The translations under genes and the position numbers were made by a program. This document shows positions 1 to 8,960 of a stretch of DNA of 64,000 nucleotides, piece by piece. The DNA is taken from assembly GCA_036005185.1 (NCBI GenBank), contig DASYQS010000038.1, positions 62,001-126,000 of the forward strand, in the 5' to 3' direction. Within the stretch, counting starts at the first letter, position 1. Every line of letters starts with the position of its first letter. Source of the DNA: VBAU01 sp036005185 (GTDB lineage Bacteria > Bacteroidota > Bacteroidia > Chitinophagales > Chitinophagaceae). The notes under the pieces are model-generated. The model had not been told where the DNA came from. It made no database searches and saw only the letters and a program-made list of their open reading frames with translations.

Positions 1-447
1 CGTGCCTCCACCACAATCTCCCCATTCACCATTATTTTTTGGGTTTCTTCGATCTTCTGATTTTCCTAAAAATGTTCCTTCCAAAAATTCTTCTTTACCT
101 GATTTTGAATAATTGAAAACATAGTTCATGAGGCAAGTGCCGCCACCACCAAGATTTTTTACTTCAACTGTTCTAAGCTCTTGTATTTGGAACTTCTTTT
201 CCGTTTTTTTGAGATTCCCGGTCATTGTAGCTTTTCCATAAAACCGAACATCTAAATAAGAATATGAAACGCCCGTAACTGATGAGCTTTTGTTTTGCTT
301 TACTTGAAATTCGAGCTTATATTGCTCACCGCCATCTGTAATAAAATATCCTTTCCATATACCGGTGAGATCCTGCGCCGAAGAAAAAAGACAAAGGAGG
401 GACAGACAAAATGAGATTGCACATGACTGTACTAAAATTCGTTTCAT
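1..447 (-). CDS. Secreted hypothetical protein, 5' part only
   Basis: An open frame of 149 codons starts with ATG at 447 and runs off the left edge, so the C-terminus is missing. The first ~24 residues form a signal peptide: Lys-Arg, then a hydrophobic stretch, then SSAQ. The mature part begins DLTGIWKGYF and is rich in beta-strand-like alternation, which suggests an export-targeted beta-rich protein of the kind common in Bacteroidota. A glycine-rich GGGG turn followed by a Cys lies near residue 110. I recognise no family. It is divergent from thrS. Confidence 0.7.
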   Translation of the reverse strand, partial: MKRILVQSCAISFCLSLLCLFSSAQDLTGIWKGYFITDGGEQYKLEFQVKQNKSSSVTGVSYSYLDVRFYGKATMTGNLKKTEKKFQIQELRTVEVKNLGGGGTCLMNYVFNYSKSGKEEFLEGTFLGKSEDRRNPKNNGEWGDCGGGT

Positions 448-509
448 CACACTGTAAAACTAACGAATAACTTCGTATCACAACTTATGGCACTGCGACA
501 AGAGTTTGT

Positions 510-517
510 TAATTTTG
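510..517 (+). promoter_or_regulatory. Putative -7 promoter box of thrS
   Basis: TAATTTTG matches the Bacteroidota sigma-factor -7 consensus TAnnTTTG. Transcription would start about 5 bases downstream and leave a leader of roughly 40 bases before the thrS ATG. No clear TTTG -33 element is seen at the usual spacing, so this is a partial match only. Confidence 0.4.
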
Positions 518-563
518 CGCTCCATTAAATAGAGGCCTTACTATTAAAAGAAGGCAACTCAAA

Positions 564-2498
564 ATGATCAATATTACTTTTCCTGATGGAGCTATACGAC
601 AGTATGAAAAAGGAAGCACGGCATTGGATATTGCTAAATCAATTTCCGAAGGACTGGCGAAGAAAGTTCTTGCTGCAAATGTAAATGGACAAATATGGGA
701 TGCTACAAGACCAATCAATGAAGACGCTTCATTAAAATTACTTACATGGAATGATCCCGATGGCAAAAACACTTTCTGGCATTCATCTGCCCACCTGATG
801 GCAGAAGCTGTAGAGTCTTTATTTCCTGGTGTAAAATTTTGGGTAGGCCCGCCAGTTGAAAATGGATTTTATTATGATATGGATTTAGGTGACAGAAAAA
901 TGAATGAAGAGGATCTGGCGAAGCTTGAAAAGAAAATGAATGAACTGGCGAAGCAAAATAATAGCTATACCCGAAAAGAGATTTCAAAAAAAGATGCGGT
1001 AAAATATTTTTTGGATAAAGGTGATGAATACAAACTAGACTTGCTGCAAGGATTGAATGATGGAGAGATCACTTTTTACACGCAGGGAAATTTTACTGAC
1101 CTCTGTCGAGGACCCCATATTCCCAATACAGGTTTTATAAAAGCCATCAAGCTTACAAACATTGCCGGTGCTTATTGGAAAGGAGACGAGAAAAATAAAA
1201 TGCTTACAAGGATATATGGTGTCACTTTTCCTTCACAAAAAGAGCTCGATGAATATTTGAACATGCTAGAGGAAGCAAAGAAAAGAGATCATCGAAAGCT
1301 TGGAAAGGAGCTTAGCATTTTTACTTTTGATGATGATGTAGGTCCGGGTCTTCCTTTATGGATGCCTAATGGCGCTATTATTATTGAAGAGTTGGAAAAA
1401 CTTGCGAAGGAAACCGAGGAAGAAGCCGGATACAAACGGGTAGTAACTCCTCATATAGCAAAAGAAAGCCTGTATCTCACCAGCGGCCATCTTCCTTATT
1501 ACAAGGATAGCATGTATCCTTCGATGGAACTAGAAGGGGTTAAATATTATCTGAAGGCAATGAATTGCCCCCACCATCACAAGATCTTTGCTGCTGAACC
1601 GAAAAGCTATAAGGATCTTCCATTGAGGTTAGCAGAATACGGGACTTGCTACCGTTATGAGCAAAGCGGCGAATTGTTTGGCCTAATGCGTGTGCGTTGC
1701 CTGCACATGAATGATGCGCACATCTATTGTACCAAGCAACAGTTTTATGAAGAGTTTAAGGCCGTCAATGACATGTATCTGAGATATTTTAAGATTTTTG
1801 GTATTGATAAATATGTGATGCGTTTGTCTCTGCATAGCCCTAACAACTTGGGAAAAAAATATGTAGATGAACCTGAGCTGTGGATTGAAACAGAGCAGTT
1901 AGTTCGTGATGTGTTGATCAAAACCAATACGCCTTACGTAGAGGTTCCGGACGAGGCAGCCTTTTATGGCCCAAAGATCGATGTGCAGATATGGAGCACA
2001 ATCGGCAAAGAATTTACATTAGCGACTAACCAGGTGGATTTCGCGCAAGGCAGAAGATTCAAACTTGAATTTACCAACCAGGACAATAAGGCTGAAACCC
2101 CCTTGATCATTCATCGTGCTCCACTGGGAACACATGAGCGTTTTATAGGATTTTTACTTGAGCATTATGCCGGAAAACTCCCCGTTTGGTTGTCACCGTT
2201 GCAGGTAAAGATTTTGCCGATCAGCGATAAGTTTATAGACTACGGTAAAACTATTTTGCATAAGTTGAAAAAAGCAGATATTCGTGCAGAAATAGATGAT
2301 AGAAATGAAAAGATTGGAAAGAAAATTCGTGATACTGAGTTATTGAAAATTCCGTATATGTTGGTAATAGGTGAAAAAGAAATGAATGAACAAAAAGTCT
2401 CTGTCCGCAGACAAGGTAAAGGGGATTTGGGAGCGAAACTTGTGGAAGAGTTTATGAGCGATATAAAAAATGAAATTGAAGAAAGAAAAAGTGAATAA
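564..2498 (+). CDS. thrS: Threonine--tRNA ligase
   Basis: Charges tRNA-Thr with threonine in the cytoplasm and edits mischarged serine. Its 644 residues match the family length. An N-terminal TGS domain (about 1-60) is followed by the tRNA_SAD editing domain with an HxxxH motif at 73-77 and a DLCRGPH motif. The class II catalytic core carries MNCPHHH at 333-339, where Cys335 is the expected zinc ligand. A C-terminal anticodon-binding domain covers about 540-635. It lies 99 bases upstream of infC on the same strand, the classic thrS-infC arrangement. The ATG at 564 gives the standard start MINITFPDG. Confidence 0.97.
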   Translation: MINITFPDGAIRQYEKGSTALDIAKSISEGLAKKVLAANVNGQIWDATRPINEDASLKLLTWNDPDGKNTFWHSSAHLMAEAVESLFPGVKFWVGPPVENGFYYDMDLGDRKMNEEDLAKLEKKMNELAKQNNSYTRKEISKKDAVKYFLDKGDEYKLDLLQGLNDGEITFYTQGNFTDLCRGPHIPNTGFIKAIKLTNIAGAYWKGDEKNKMLTRIYGVTFPSQKELDEYLNMLEEAKKRDHRKLGKELSIFTFDDDVGPGLPLWMPNGAIIIEELEKLAKETEEEAGYKRVVTPHIAKESLYLTSGHLPYYKDSMYPSMELEGVKYYLKAMNCPHHHKIFAAEPKSYKDLPLRLAEYGTCYRYEQSGELFGLMRVRCLHMNDAHIYCTKQQFYEEFKAVNDMYLRYFKIFGIDKYVMRLSLHSPNNLGKKYVDEPELWIETEQLVRDVLIKTNTPYVEVPDEAAFYGPKIDVQIWSTIGKEFTLATNQVDFAQGRRFKLEFTNQDNKAETPLIIHRAPLGTHERFIGFLLEHYAGKLPVWLSPLQVKILPISDKFIDYGKTILHKLKKADIRAEIDDRNEKIGKKIRDTELLKIPYMLVIGEKEMNEQKVSVRRQGKGDLGAKLVEEFMSDIKNEIEERKSE

Positions 2499-2521
2499 AT
2501 AACAGATAATAACAATAAAAA

Positions 2522-2581
2522 ATTCCTTTCATCCCAAAAGGAATATTAAAAACAAAATACATTGCTCAAGGGATAGAGCAT
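2522..2581 (+). promoter_or_regulatory. Two small hairpins in the infC leader
   Basis: Between thrS and infC an 8-bp stem (ATTCCTTT at 2522-2529 with AAAGGAAT at 2537-2544) is followed by a 5-bp stem (TGCTC/GAGCA, about 2563-2581). They end just before the infC start. Neither is followed by a T run, so they are not simple terminators. They could be a leader structure controlling IF-3 translation or an RNA processing site; that role is inference. Confidence 0.3.
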
Positions 2582-2597
2582 CAGTTAATAGTTTTAA

Positions 2598-3245
2598 ATG
2601 GCAGTACCGAACAAAAGTTTTCAAGCAAAACCTGGCGGATTCCAAAAACCAGGTGGTGGAGGGTTCAATAAAGGTGGTTTTAACAGGGGGCGATTTGCTC
2701 CTCGCAAAGAAGCAGAACATCGTATTAATCATTTCATCAGGGCACAGCAGGTAAGATTAGTTGGAGATAATATAGAAGTAGGAGTTTATCCAACGAGTGA
2801 AGCTCTTAAAATGGCGCAAGACCAGGGACTTGATCTTGTAGAAATTTCTCCTAATGCCGACCCACCAGTTTGCAAGATCATTGACTATAATAAATTTTTA
2901 TACGACAAAAAGAAAAAAGAAAAGGAGATGAAGGCAAATGCCAAGGTCTCTGAGGTGAAAGAAATTCGTTTTACTCCTAACACGGATGAGCACGATTTTA
3001 ATTTTAAAGCTAAGCATGCCGAAAATTTTTTAAAGGATGGCAATAAGGTAAAAGCTTATGTGCAGTTCAAAGGGCGTGCAATACAATTCCAAGACAGAGG
3101 ACAATTATTGCTGTTGAAGTTTGCCGAGCGGCTTGCTGAAGTAGGAAATTTGGAAAGCATGCCTAAAATGGAAGGCCGCCGCATGCTGGCTATGTTTGCT
3201 CCGAAGGGAAAGAAAAAGGGAAGTGAGAAAAAAGATAGCGAATAG
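2598..3245 (+). CDS. infC: Translation initiation factor IF-3
   Basis: Binds the 30S subunit and proofreads start-codon selection. The conserved body begins at INHFIRAQQVRLVGDN (about residue 42) and includes GLDLVEISPNADPPVCKI, followed by the C-terminal domain ending in the usual basic tail. The first ~40 residues are a Gly/Lys/Phe/Arg-rich extension typical of Bacteroidota IF-3, so the ATG at 2598 is kept. The 3' end is followed within 30 bases by an intrinsic terminator and then by an unrelated protease gene, so the usual rpmI and rplT genes are absent here. Confidence 0.95.
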   Translation: MAVPNKSFQAKPGGFQKPGGGGFNKGGFNRGRFAPRKEAEHRINHFIRAQQVRLVGDNIEVGVYPTSEALKMAQDQGLDLVEISPNADPPVCKIIDYNKFLYDKKKKEKEMKANAKVSEVKEIRFTPNTDEHDFNFKAKHAENFLKDGNKVKAYVQFKGRAIQFQDRGQLLLLKFAERLAEVGNLESMPKMEGRRMLAMFAPKGKKKGSEKKDSE

Positions 3246-3275
3246 AAAAAAGATAATAGTGAATAGATAATCATA

Positions 3276-3307
3276 AAAACCGTCCCGACATGTCGGGATG
3301 GTTTTTT
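3276..3307 (+). terminator. Intrinsic terminator after infC
   Basis: A 13-bp near-perfect inverted repeat (AACCGTCCCGACA with TGTCGGGATGGTT) is followed by a T run at 3302-3307. Its core CCCGACATGTCGGG is a perfect palindrome. The hairpin ends the thrS-infC transcript. Confidence 0.8.
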
Positions 3308-3446
3308 ATTTTGTTGAAAGTTCAAGCTATCATCCTTCACATTTGTTCTTAACCACTCTTGTAAAAATTGTTAATAGAAAAGGGAAGTATGTATTCCTTT
3401 AGTATATTGCCTCCTTCATCATTTTTAAAAACAAGCAAGCATTTAT

Positions 3447-5981
3447 ATGATAAAATCACTAAAGTATTTCTGCGTGTGCGGAATGGCTATTGCACTTGCA
3501 AACACGTTGTTTGCACAGCAAAGAGATACTGCACGAACCGCACCTGGTGGTCCTACCCGTTCTACGGCGCCCAGACCTTACAAAGAAATTATTACAGACA
3601 AGGCAAAAACCGATGATGGCCTATTCAAAGTGCACAAGATTGATGATAAGTATTTTTTTGAAATTCCTGACTCATTGCTGGGTCGCGATATACTGGCCGT
3701 AAATCGCATTTCAAAAGCGGCCGCTGGCATGCGCAATGGTTTTTTTGGCTATGCCGGCGACCAGATAGGACAGAATGTGGTACGTTTTGAGAAAGGGCCC
3801 AACAACAAAGTTTTTCTTCGCACTATTTCTTATGCAGAGTATGCTAAGGATTCTACTTCTCCTATGTTTTGGGCCGTTACCAATTCGAACATTCAACCTA
3901 TTGCTGCATCTTTCGACATTAAAGCATTCGGAAAGGATTCGGCCAGCAGTGTTGTAGAGGTTACTGATTATGTGAATAGTGATAATGATGTTTTATTTTT
4001 CAACAGTAATTTAAAATCAGCCAATCGCATCGGCGGTTTACAATCCGATAAATCATATATAGTAGGAATAAGATCATTCCCGATCAATGTTGAGATCACA
4101 ACAGTAAAAACTTATTCGCGATCTGTTGGATTGCCGGGCACAACTCCTCCGGGAGCGGTCGGTATTCCCACGGGTGGCAATCTAACTGTTGAATTAAACA
4201 GCTCAATGGTCTTATTGCCCAAAACATCTATGCAATCAAGATATTTTGATGCACGAGTTGGATATTTCACTGTAGGTTATACTGACTATGATGCCAATCC
4301 TCAAGGTGTTGAATCTGTTCAACTGGTTAAACGCTGGAGACTGGAACCAAAAGAGGAGGATATGGAAAAATACAAACGTGGTGAGTTGGTGGAACCAAAA
4401 AAGCAAATCATATTTTATATCGATCCTGCCACTCCCAAAAAATGGGTTCCTTATTTGATACAAGGAGTAAATGATTGGAATATAGCTTTTGAAAAAGCTG
4501 GTTTTAAAAATGCGATTGTTGCAAAGGCAGCTCCTTCTAAAAAAGATGATCCCGAGTGGAGCCTTGAAGATGCTCGCTATTCAGCTATTGTTTATAAGCC
4601 TTCGGATGTAGCGAATGCAAGCGGCCCAAGCATTTCCGATCCTCGCAGCGGCGAGATCATGGAAAGCCACATCAACTGGTATCATAATGTTATGGAGCTT
4701 TTGCAGAATTGGTATATGATACAAGCTGCACCTAGCGATACAGCTGCAAGAAAAATGGTTTTTAGCGATGAGCTCATGGGTCAGTTGATTCGTTTTGTTT
4801 CTTCGCATGAAGTGGGTCATACATTAGGGCTTCGTCATAATTTTGGTTCAAGTTCGTCAGTGCCTGTGGAGAATTTACGCAATAAGGCTTGGGTTGAAGC
4901 TAATGGTCATACCCCTTCAATTATGGACTATGCCCGTTTCAATTATGTAGCTCAACCGGAAGATCATATATCTGAGATAGGCTTGTTTCCCCGAATCGGT
5001 GATTATGACAAGTGGGCTATTGAATGGGGCTACAAGCGTTTTTATCAATTTAAGGATGGTGATGATGAAAAAGCTTTTGTCAACAAATGGGTCATTGATA
5101 GTTTAAAAAATCATCGTCTTTGGTGGGGCGATGGTGAAAGCAATCAAGATGATCCACGTTCACAAACAGAAGATCTTGGAGATGATGCAATCAAAGCAAG
5201 CACATACGGTATCAAAAATCTTCAATATGCCATGCCCAAATTATTGGAATGGACAAAACAAGATAACAGGGATTATAAAAGTCTTACGGAGATCCATGGG
5301 CAAATAACAGGACAGTTTAGCCGCTACATGGGTCATGTATCAAGAAATGTTGGTGGTATTTACTTAACTCCAAAAGTTTGGGAACAAGATGGCAACGTAT
5401 ATGATTACACTCCAAAGGCAAAACAAAAAGAGGCTATTGATTTTTTAAATAAGCAATTATTCAATACGCCAATCTGGTTAGCAGATAATAGAATTTATGA
5501 TCGCATTGGGGGCACTCCACTCGTAACAATTGGTACTATACAGGATAATGTTCTTAATCGTTTATTTAGTACAAACACATTAAACAAGCTGATTCAATTT
5601 GAAGCAGAAGAGGGGAGTCAGGCCTATAGCATCACAGATCTGTTCTCAGACCTAAAAAAAGGAATTTGGAGCGAGCTGACAACCAAAAAGAAAATTGATG
5701 TCTATCGAAGAAATTTGCAAAAATCTTATGTCAACATACTCAGTAGCATAATTGCGCCACCAAGAACTTCTGAAGTAAGCATAGTGATAAATTTTGGAGG
5801 CACTCCTCGGCCTCAATTAAATGCAGATAAATCGGATATCAAAAGTGTTGTTCGGGCTCAGCTAGTATCCTTGCGCAATGATATTAGAGTTGTTCTTCCC
5901 ACTGTCCAGGATGAAATGAGCAAATACCATTTGCAGGATCTTGTTACGCGAATTGATCAAGCATTGAATCCAAAAGATTAG
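3447..5981 (+). CDS. Secreted zinc-dependent metalloprotease (DUF5117/DUF5118 type)
   Basis: An 844-residue exported protein with a signal peptide at 1-24 (hydrophobic CGMAIALANTLFA, then QQ). Residues about 30-430 look like the DUF5118/DUF5117 region found in large Bacteroidota metalloproteases. The catalytic motif HEVGHTLGLRH is at 454-464, giving the metzincin pattern HExxHxxGxxH with Glu455 as the expected general base. A conserved SIMDYARFNYVAQ stretch follows, consistent with the metzincin Met-turn. Probably periplasmic or cell-surface; its substrate cannot be inferred. It is a single gene flanked by terminators. Confidence 0.9.
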   Translation: MIKSLKYFCVCGMAIALANTLFAQQRDTARTAPGGPTRSTAPRPYKEIITDKAKTDDGLFKVHKIDDKYFFEIPDSLLGRDILAVNRISKAAAGMRNGFFGYAGDQIGQNVVRFEKGPNNKVFLRTISYAEYAKDSTSPMFWAVTNSNIQPIAASFDIKAFGKDSASSVVEVTDYVNSDNDVLFFNSNLKSANRIGGLQSDKSYIVGIRSFPINVEITTVKTYSRSVGLPGTTPPGAVGIPTGGNLTVELNSSMVLLPKTSMQSRYFDARVGYFTVGYTDYDANPQGVESVQLVKRWRLEPKEEDMEKYKRGELVEPKKQIIFYIDPATPKKWVPYLIQGVNDWNIAFEKAGFKNAIVAKAAPSKKDDPEWSLEDARYSAIVYKPSDVANASGPSISDPRSGEIMESHINWYHNVMELLQNWYMIQAAPSDTAARKMVFSDELMGQLIRFVSSHEVGHTLGLRHNFGSSSSVPVENLRNKAWVEANGHTPSIMDYARFNYVAQPEDHISEIGLFPRIGDYDKWAIEWGYKRFYQFKDGDDEKAFVNKWVIDSLKNHRLWWGDGESNQDDPRSQTEDLGDDAIKASTYGIKNLQYAMPKLLEWTKQDNRDYKSLTEIHGQITGQFSRYMGHVSRNVGGIYLTPKVWEQDGNVYDYTPKAKQKEAIDFLNKQLFNTPIWLADNRIYDRIGGTPLVTIGTIQDNVLNRLFSTNTLNKLIQFEAEEGSQAYSITDLFSDLKKGIWSELTTKKKIDVYRRNLQKSYVNILSSIIAPPRTSEVSIVINFGGTPRPQLNADKSDIKSVVRAQLVSLRNDIRVVLPTVQDEMSKYHLQDLVTRIDQALNPKD

Positions 5982-6003
5982 AAGAAATAAAATAAGCAAC
6001 ACA

Positions 6004-6031
6004 AAGCGGCAACTATTGTTACCGCTTTTTT
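6004..6031 (+). terminator. Intrinsic terminator after the metalloprotease
   Basis: Arms AAGCGGCAAC (6004-6013) and GTTACCGCTT (6018-6027) form a 10-bp stem with one mismatch, followed by six T residues. The right arm overlaps the stop codon of the convergent iron-permease-family gene. Confidence 0.7.
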
Positions 6032-6507
6032 GTTGCCCTCGTATCTGAACCCTCCAATTTTTTTTTATGTTTTGCCTCAGCTTCATCAAGGGAATGTGAG
6101 GCATGCAAGTCCCTTTCTTTTTTTGAAAGACTTGACAGTTTAATGTAGAAGTTTTTCAACATTTCCAAATCATCGGTAGTGAGGTCTTCAACATTTACCA
6201 ATCGGTTGCTCGCAGCTTCGCTGCTTGCTATTAGTTCGTTCAACTTTATTTGTAAAGCAATAGTGTCCTTATTTTGCGTTTGCTGGATAATAAACACCAT
6301 TAAAAAAGTAATAATGGTAGTACTGGTATTTATCACCAGTTGCCAAGTATCTGAATAGTGAAAGATCGGGCCAGTAATTCCCCAAATAATGATCAGCAAG
6401 CAGGCAATGATAAAGGCGGCAGGCTTGCCTGAAGCTTTGGTAACCTTTGTTGCCATACGATCGAAGAAAAGTGAAAATTCTTTTGCTTTTTTATCTTTAG
6501 ATTTCAT
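6019..6507 (-). CDS. Low-affinity iron permease family protein
   Basis: A small inner-membrane protein resembling the low-affinity iron permease family (PF04120 type). From the ATG at 6507 it has 162 residues. Two membrane segments are visible (AAFIIACLLIIIWGITGPIF and a second around WQLVINTSTTIITFLMVFII), joined by a short loop and followed by QQTQNKD, a family signature, then a charged cytoplasmic tail. An upstream in-frame Met at 6588 would add 27 non-conserved residues, so the start MKSKDKK was chosen. Iron transport by bacterial members is not well established, so the function is tentative. Confidence 0.75.
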   Translation of the reverse strand: MKSKDKKAKEFSLFFDRMATKVTKASGKPAAFIIACLLIIIWGITGPIFHYSDTWQLVINTSTTIITFLMVFIIQQTQNKDTIALQIKLNELIASSEAASNRLVNVEDLTTDDLEMLKNFYIKLSSLSKKERDLHASHSLDEAEAKHKKKLEGSDTRATKKR

Positions 6508-6606
6508 ATTCGCTGTTTTTATATTGTAAGAGAAAAACTCAGGCCAATTAATTTTACTCACTGAAAACCAACAAAAATCAAAACGCATAATTTGCTCATT
6601 TACCCT

Positions 6607-6614
6607 TATTTTTG
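6607..6614 (+). promoter_or_regulatory. Putative -7 promoter box of pdhA
   Basis: TATTTTTG matches TAnnTTTG and ends 18 bases before the GTG start, so the 5' leader would be only about 12 bases. Confidence 0.4.
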
Positions 6615-6632
6615 CGGCTCAAATTTTAGCAG

Positions 6633-7628
6633 GTGGCTACCATTTTTTCGAAGGAAACTTATTTATACTGGTATGAACTAATGCAGTTGATACGCCAGTT
6701 TGAATTGATGGCTGAGGAGAAATATAAGATGGAAGGAAAGATCCGTGGTTTTTTTCATGCTTATATTGGACAGGAAGCCATTGCTGCAGGTTGCATGACT
6801 GCGACAAGGCCGGAAGATCTCTTTATTACAGCTTATCGCGATCACGGGCTCGCTATTTCAAAGGGGGTGTCAGTAAATTCATGCATGGCTGAACTCTACG
6901 GAAAAGCCACCGGCAATGCAAAAGGCAAGGGCGGCAGCATGCATTTTTTTGGCAAGTCAGTAAATTTTTATGGAGGACACGGAATTGTTGGCGCACAGAT
7001 AGGCACAGGTGCGGGGTTGGCATTTGCCGAACAATATCGCGGTACTGATAATGTGGTGCTTTGTTTTTTTGGTGATGGCGCAGCCAGACAAGGCATAATG
7101 CATGAAACATTTAATCTTGCTATGCTCTGGAAGTTGCCAGTGATTTTTATTTGTGAAAATAATAATTACGCAATGGGCACATCAGTGGAGCGCACATCGA
7201 ACGTAATTGATATTTACAAGCTTGCTGACGCTTATGAAATGCCCGGTGATGCAGTTGACGGCATGAGTGCAGAAGCAGTTCACGAAAATGTAACAAGAGC
7301 CGTAAAAAGAGCAAGAGAAAAAGGCGGTCCAACCTTGCTTGAAATGAAAACCTACCGTTACAAAGGTCATTCCATTAGTGATCCGCAGAAGTACCGTTCG
7401 AAAGATGAAGTAGAAGAATACAAAGGAAAAGATCCCATACAGAGGTTGTTGAAAAATATTTACGATAATAAATTGGCTTCAGAAGAACAGATAAAAACTA
7501 TTGATGCAAGGGTTGAAAAGGCCGTTGCTGAATCAGTAAAATTTGCCGAAGAAAGCCCTTTCCCGAACGATGATGAAGTGTTGAAAGATGTGTATGCCGA
7601 TCCAAATTATCCTTTTATCGTTGATTAA
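6633..7628 (+). CDS. pdhA: Pyruvate dehydrogenase E1 component, alpha subunit
   Basis: Thiamine-diphosphate-dependent decarboxylase half of the pyruvate dehydrogenase E1 heterotetramer. Its 331 residues fit the acetyl-transferring E1-alpha family. The ThDP motif begins at GDGAARQG and ends at ENNNYAMGT. FHAYIGQEA and the phosphorylation-loop-like RYKGHSISDP are also present. The start is GTG at 6633 (MATIFSKETY); no ATG lies upstream in frame. The E1-beta and E2 genes are not adjacent. The next gene (31 bases on) is an unrelated TPR protein, so the complex is encoded at scattered loci. A branched-chain E1-alpha is a less likely alternative. Confidence 0.92.
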   Translation: MATIFSKETYLYWYELMQLIRQFELMAEEKYKMEGKIRGFFHAYIGQEAIAAGCMTATRPEDLFITAYRDHGLAISKGVSVNSCMAELYGKATGNAKGKGGSMHFFGKSVNFYGGHGIVGAQIGTGAGLAFAEQYRGTDNVVLCFFGDGAARQGIMHETFNLAMLWKLPVIFICENNNYAMGTSVERTSNVIDIYKLADAYEMPGDAVDGMSAEAVHENVTRAVKRAREKGGPTLLEMKTYRYKGHSISDPQKYRSKDEVEEYKGKDPIQRLLKNIYDNKLASEEQIKTIDARVEKAVAESVKFAEESPFPNDDEVLKDVYADPNYPFIVD

Positions 7629-7659
7629 ATCTTTAAACATTATAAAAGAAACTTAATTT

Positions 7660-8373
7660 ATGGCGGTTAAGAAATATGATGTGCATGATGATCCTAACCA
7701 ATTGGTAGTCGAAAGAGCCAAGGATTTCTGGACAAAATATAACAGGCCAGTAATGATTGTTTGCGTTTTGATCATTTTAGTTGCCGGCGGCTATTTTGGA
7801 TATAAAAAATTTTATAAAGAACCGAAAGAAGAACAGGCAGCAGACGCTTTATTCAAAGCTGAAAGTTATCATCGTAAAGCATTGCTTTCTCAGAATCCGG
7901 ATTCACTTATTAGGTTTGCGTTAAATGGTGATGGCGCTAATGTTGGGTTTTTAAAGGTGATCACAAAGTTTAAAGGAACTGATGCGGCCAACATTGCCAA
8001 ACTATATGCAGGTGAATGTTATTTGCTTATAAACGATAATGCGAATGCAGTTAAATATTTGAAGGATTTTAGTACGAGCTCTAAATTTTTCCAGGCAAGG
8101 GCGTATAAATTGTTAGGCGATGCTTATGCTGACCAGGGTAAGAATAAAGATGCGCTTGATTACTATAAAAAAGCTGCTAGTCATTTTAAAGAGGATATTG
8201 AAAACTCTTCGGAAGCGCTTTTTTTAGCTGCTTATCTGGCACAATCAAAATTGAATGATAACAAAGAGGCCATTAAACTTTTTAAGGAATTAAAGGAAAA
8301 ATTTCCCAATACCCAAAGAGGATCTGAAGCAGATAAATATCTTGCTCGCCTTGGAGTTTACACTACTGAATAA
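7660..8373 (+). CDS. Membrane-anchored tetratricopeptide repeat protein
   Basis: 237 residues. An N-terminal cytoplasmic stretch is followed by one membrane helix at about 32-50 (PVMIVCVLIILVAGGYFGY). A TPR-like soluble region follows, including KLLGDAYADQGKNKDALDYY and an ALFLAAYLAQSK repeat. The architecture resembles YfgM-type proteins, which work near the Sec translocon or BAM complex, but that role is inference. It lies 31 bases after pdhA and one base before ribH, so it is probably co-transcribed with ribH. Confidence 0.8.
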   Translation: MAVKKYDVHDDPNQLVVERAKDFWTKYNRPVMIVCVLIILVAGGYFGYKKFYKEPKEEQAADALFKAESYHRKALLSQNPDSLIRFALNGDGANVGFLKVITKFKGTDAANIAKLYAGECYLLINDNANAVKYLKDFSTSSKFFQARAYKLLGDAYADQGKNKDALDYYKKAASHFKEDIENSSEALFLAAYLAQSKLNDNKEAIKLFKELKEKFPNTQRGSEADKYLARLGVYTTE

Positions 8374-8374
8374 C

Positions 8375-8866
8375 ATGGCAGACGTTAATAAAAGCAATCT
8401 GAAAAATACTACAGGCATTCTTCAAAAGGATGCCTTTGTTATTATTGTAAAAACTGAATGGAATGCTGCCATTGTTGATGAATTGGAAAAAGGCTGTATA
8501 AAAAAATTGAAGGAGCTTGGACTAAAAAAATTAATTACGATAACTGTTCCCGGCGCCGTTGAAATTCCGTATGCGATAAAAAATTTTTGGGATCACGGTA
8601 AAAAGAAAAAAAAGCCCGATGCATTTATTGCTCTCGGATGTGTAATTCGTGGAGGCACTCCACATTTCACTTATGTATGCAATTCAGTAACAGAAGGTGT
8701 TCTTCAATTAAATCTTTTATTGCCTGTGCCAACTATTTTTGGCGTGCTGACTGTTGACAACGAAGAACAAGCAAAAGACCGAATTGGGGGCAGGCACGGA
8801 CATAAAGGCGAAGAAGCTGCGATCACTGCGATTAAAATGATTGCATTAAAAAAACAATTTAAGTAG
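8375..8866 (+). CDS. ribH: 6,7-dimethyl-8-ribityllumazine synthase
   Basis: Condenses 5-amino-6-ribitylaminouracil with dihydroxybutanone phosphate in riboflavin synthesis. From the ATG at 8375 it has 163 residues, as expected. Recognisable family elements are TEWNAAIVDEL, TVPGAVEIPYAIK, ALGCVIRGGTPHF (substrate loop with the conserved Gly-Gly-Thr-x-His) and FGVLTVDNEEQAKDR. An in-frame start at 8342 lies inside the upstream gene and is less likely. The stop of the TPR gene is one base upstream, implying translational coupling. No other rib genes are in the window. Confidence 0.95.
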   Translation: MADVNKSNLKNTTGILQKDAFVIIVKTEWNAAIVDELEKGCIKKLKELGLKKLITITVPGAVEIPYAIKNFWDHGKKKKKPDAFIALGCVIRGGTPHFTYVCNSVTEGVLQLNLLLPVPTIFGVLTVDNEEQAKDRIGGRHGHKGEEAAITAIKMIALKKQFK

Positions 8867-8870
8867 TAAC

Positions 8871-8950
8871 TGAATATTGAGCATTGAATATTGATTACTG
8901 AATTTTTTTTCTTTTCAAATGTTCAATGCTCGACGATCAATTTCAATTTC
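8871..8950 (+). repeat. Short-word repeat with inverted arms
   Basis: The direct repeat TGAATATTGA occurs at 8871-8880 and 8885-8894. GAGCATTGAA (8879-8888) is the reverse complement of TTCAATGCTC at 8922-8931, with a T-rich run between. The block can fold into an A/T-rich hairpin between ribH and the LutA-like gene. It resembles low-complexity 'attgaa' word repeats seen between Bacteroidota genes. It may act as a weak terminator. Confidence 0.5.
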
Positions 8951-8960
8951 AGAGAGAAAA

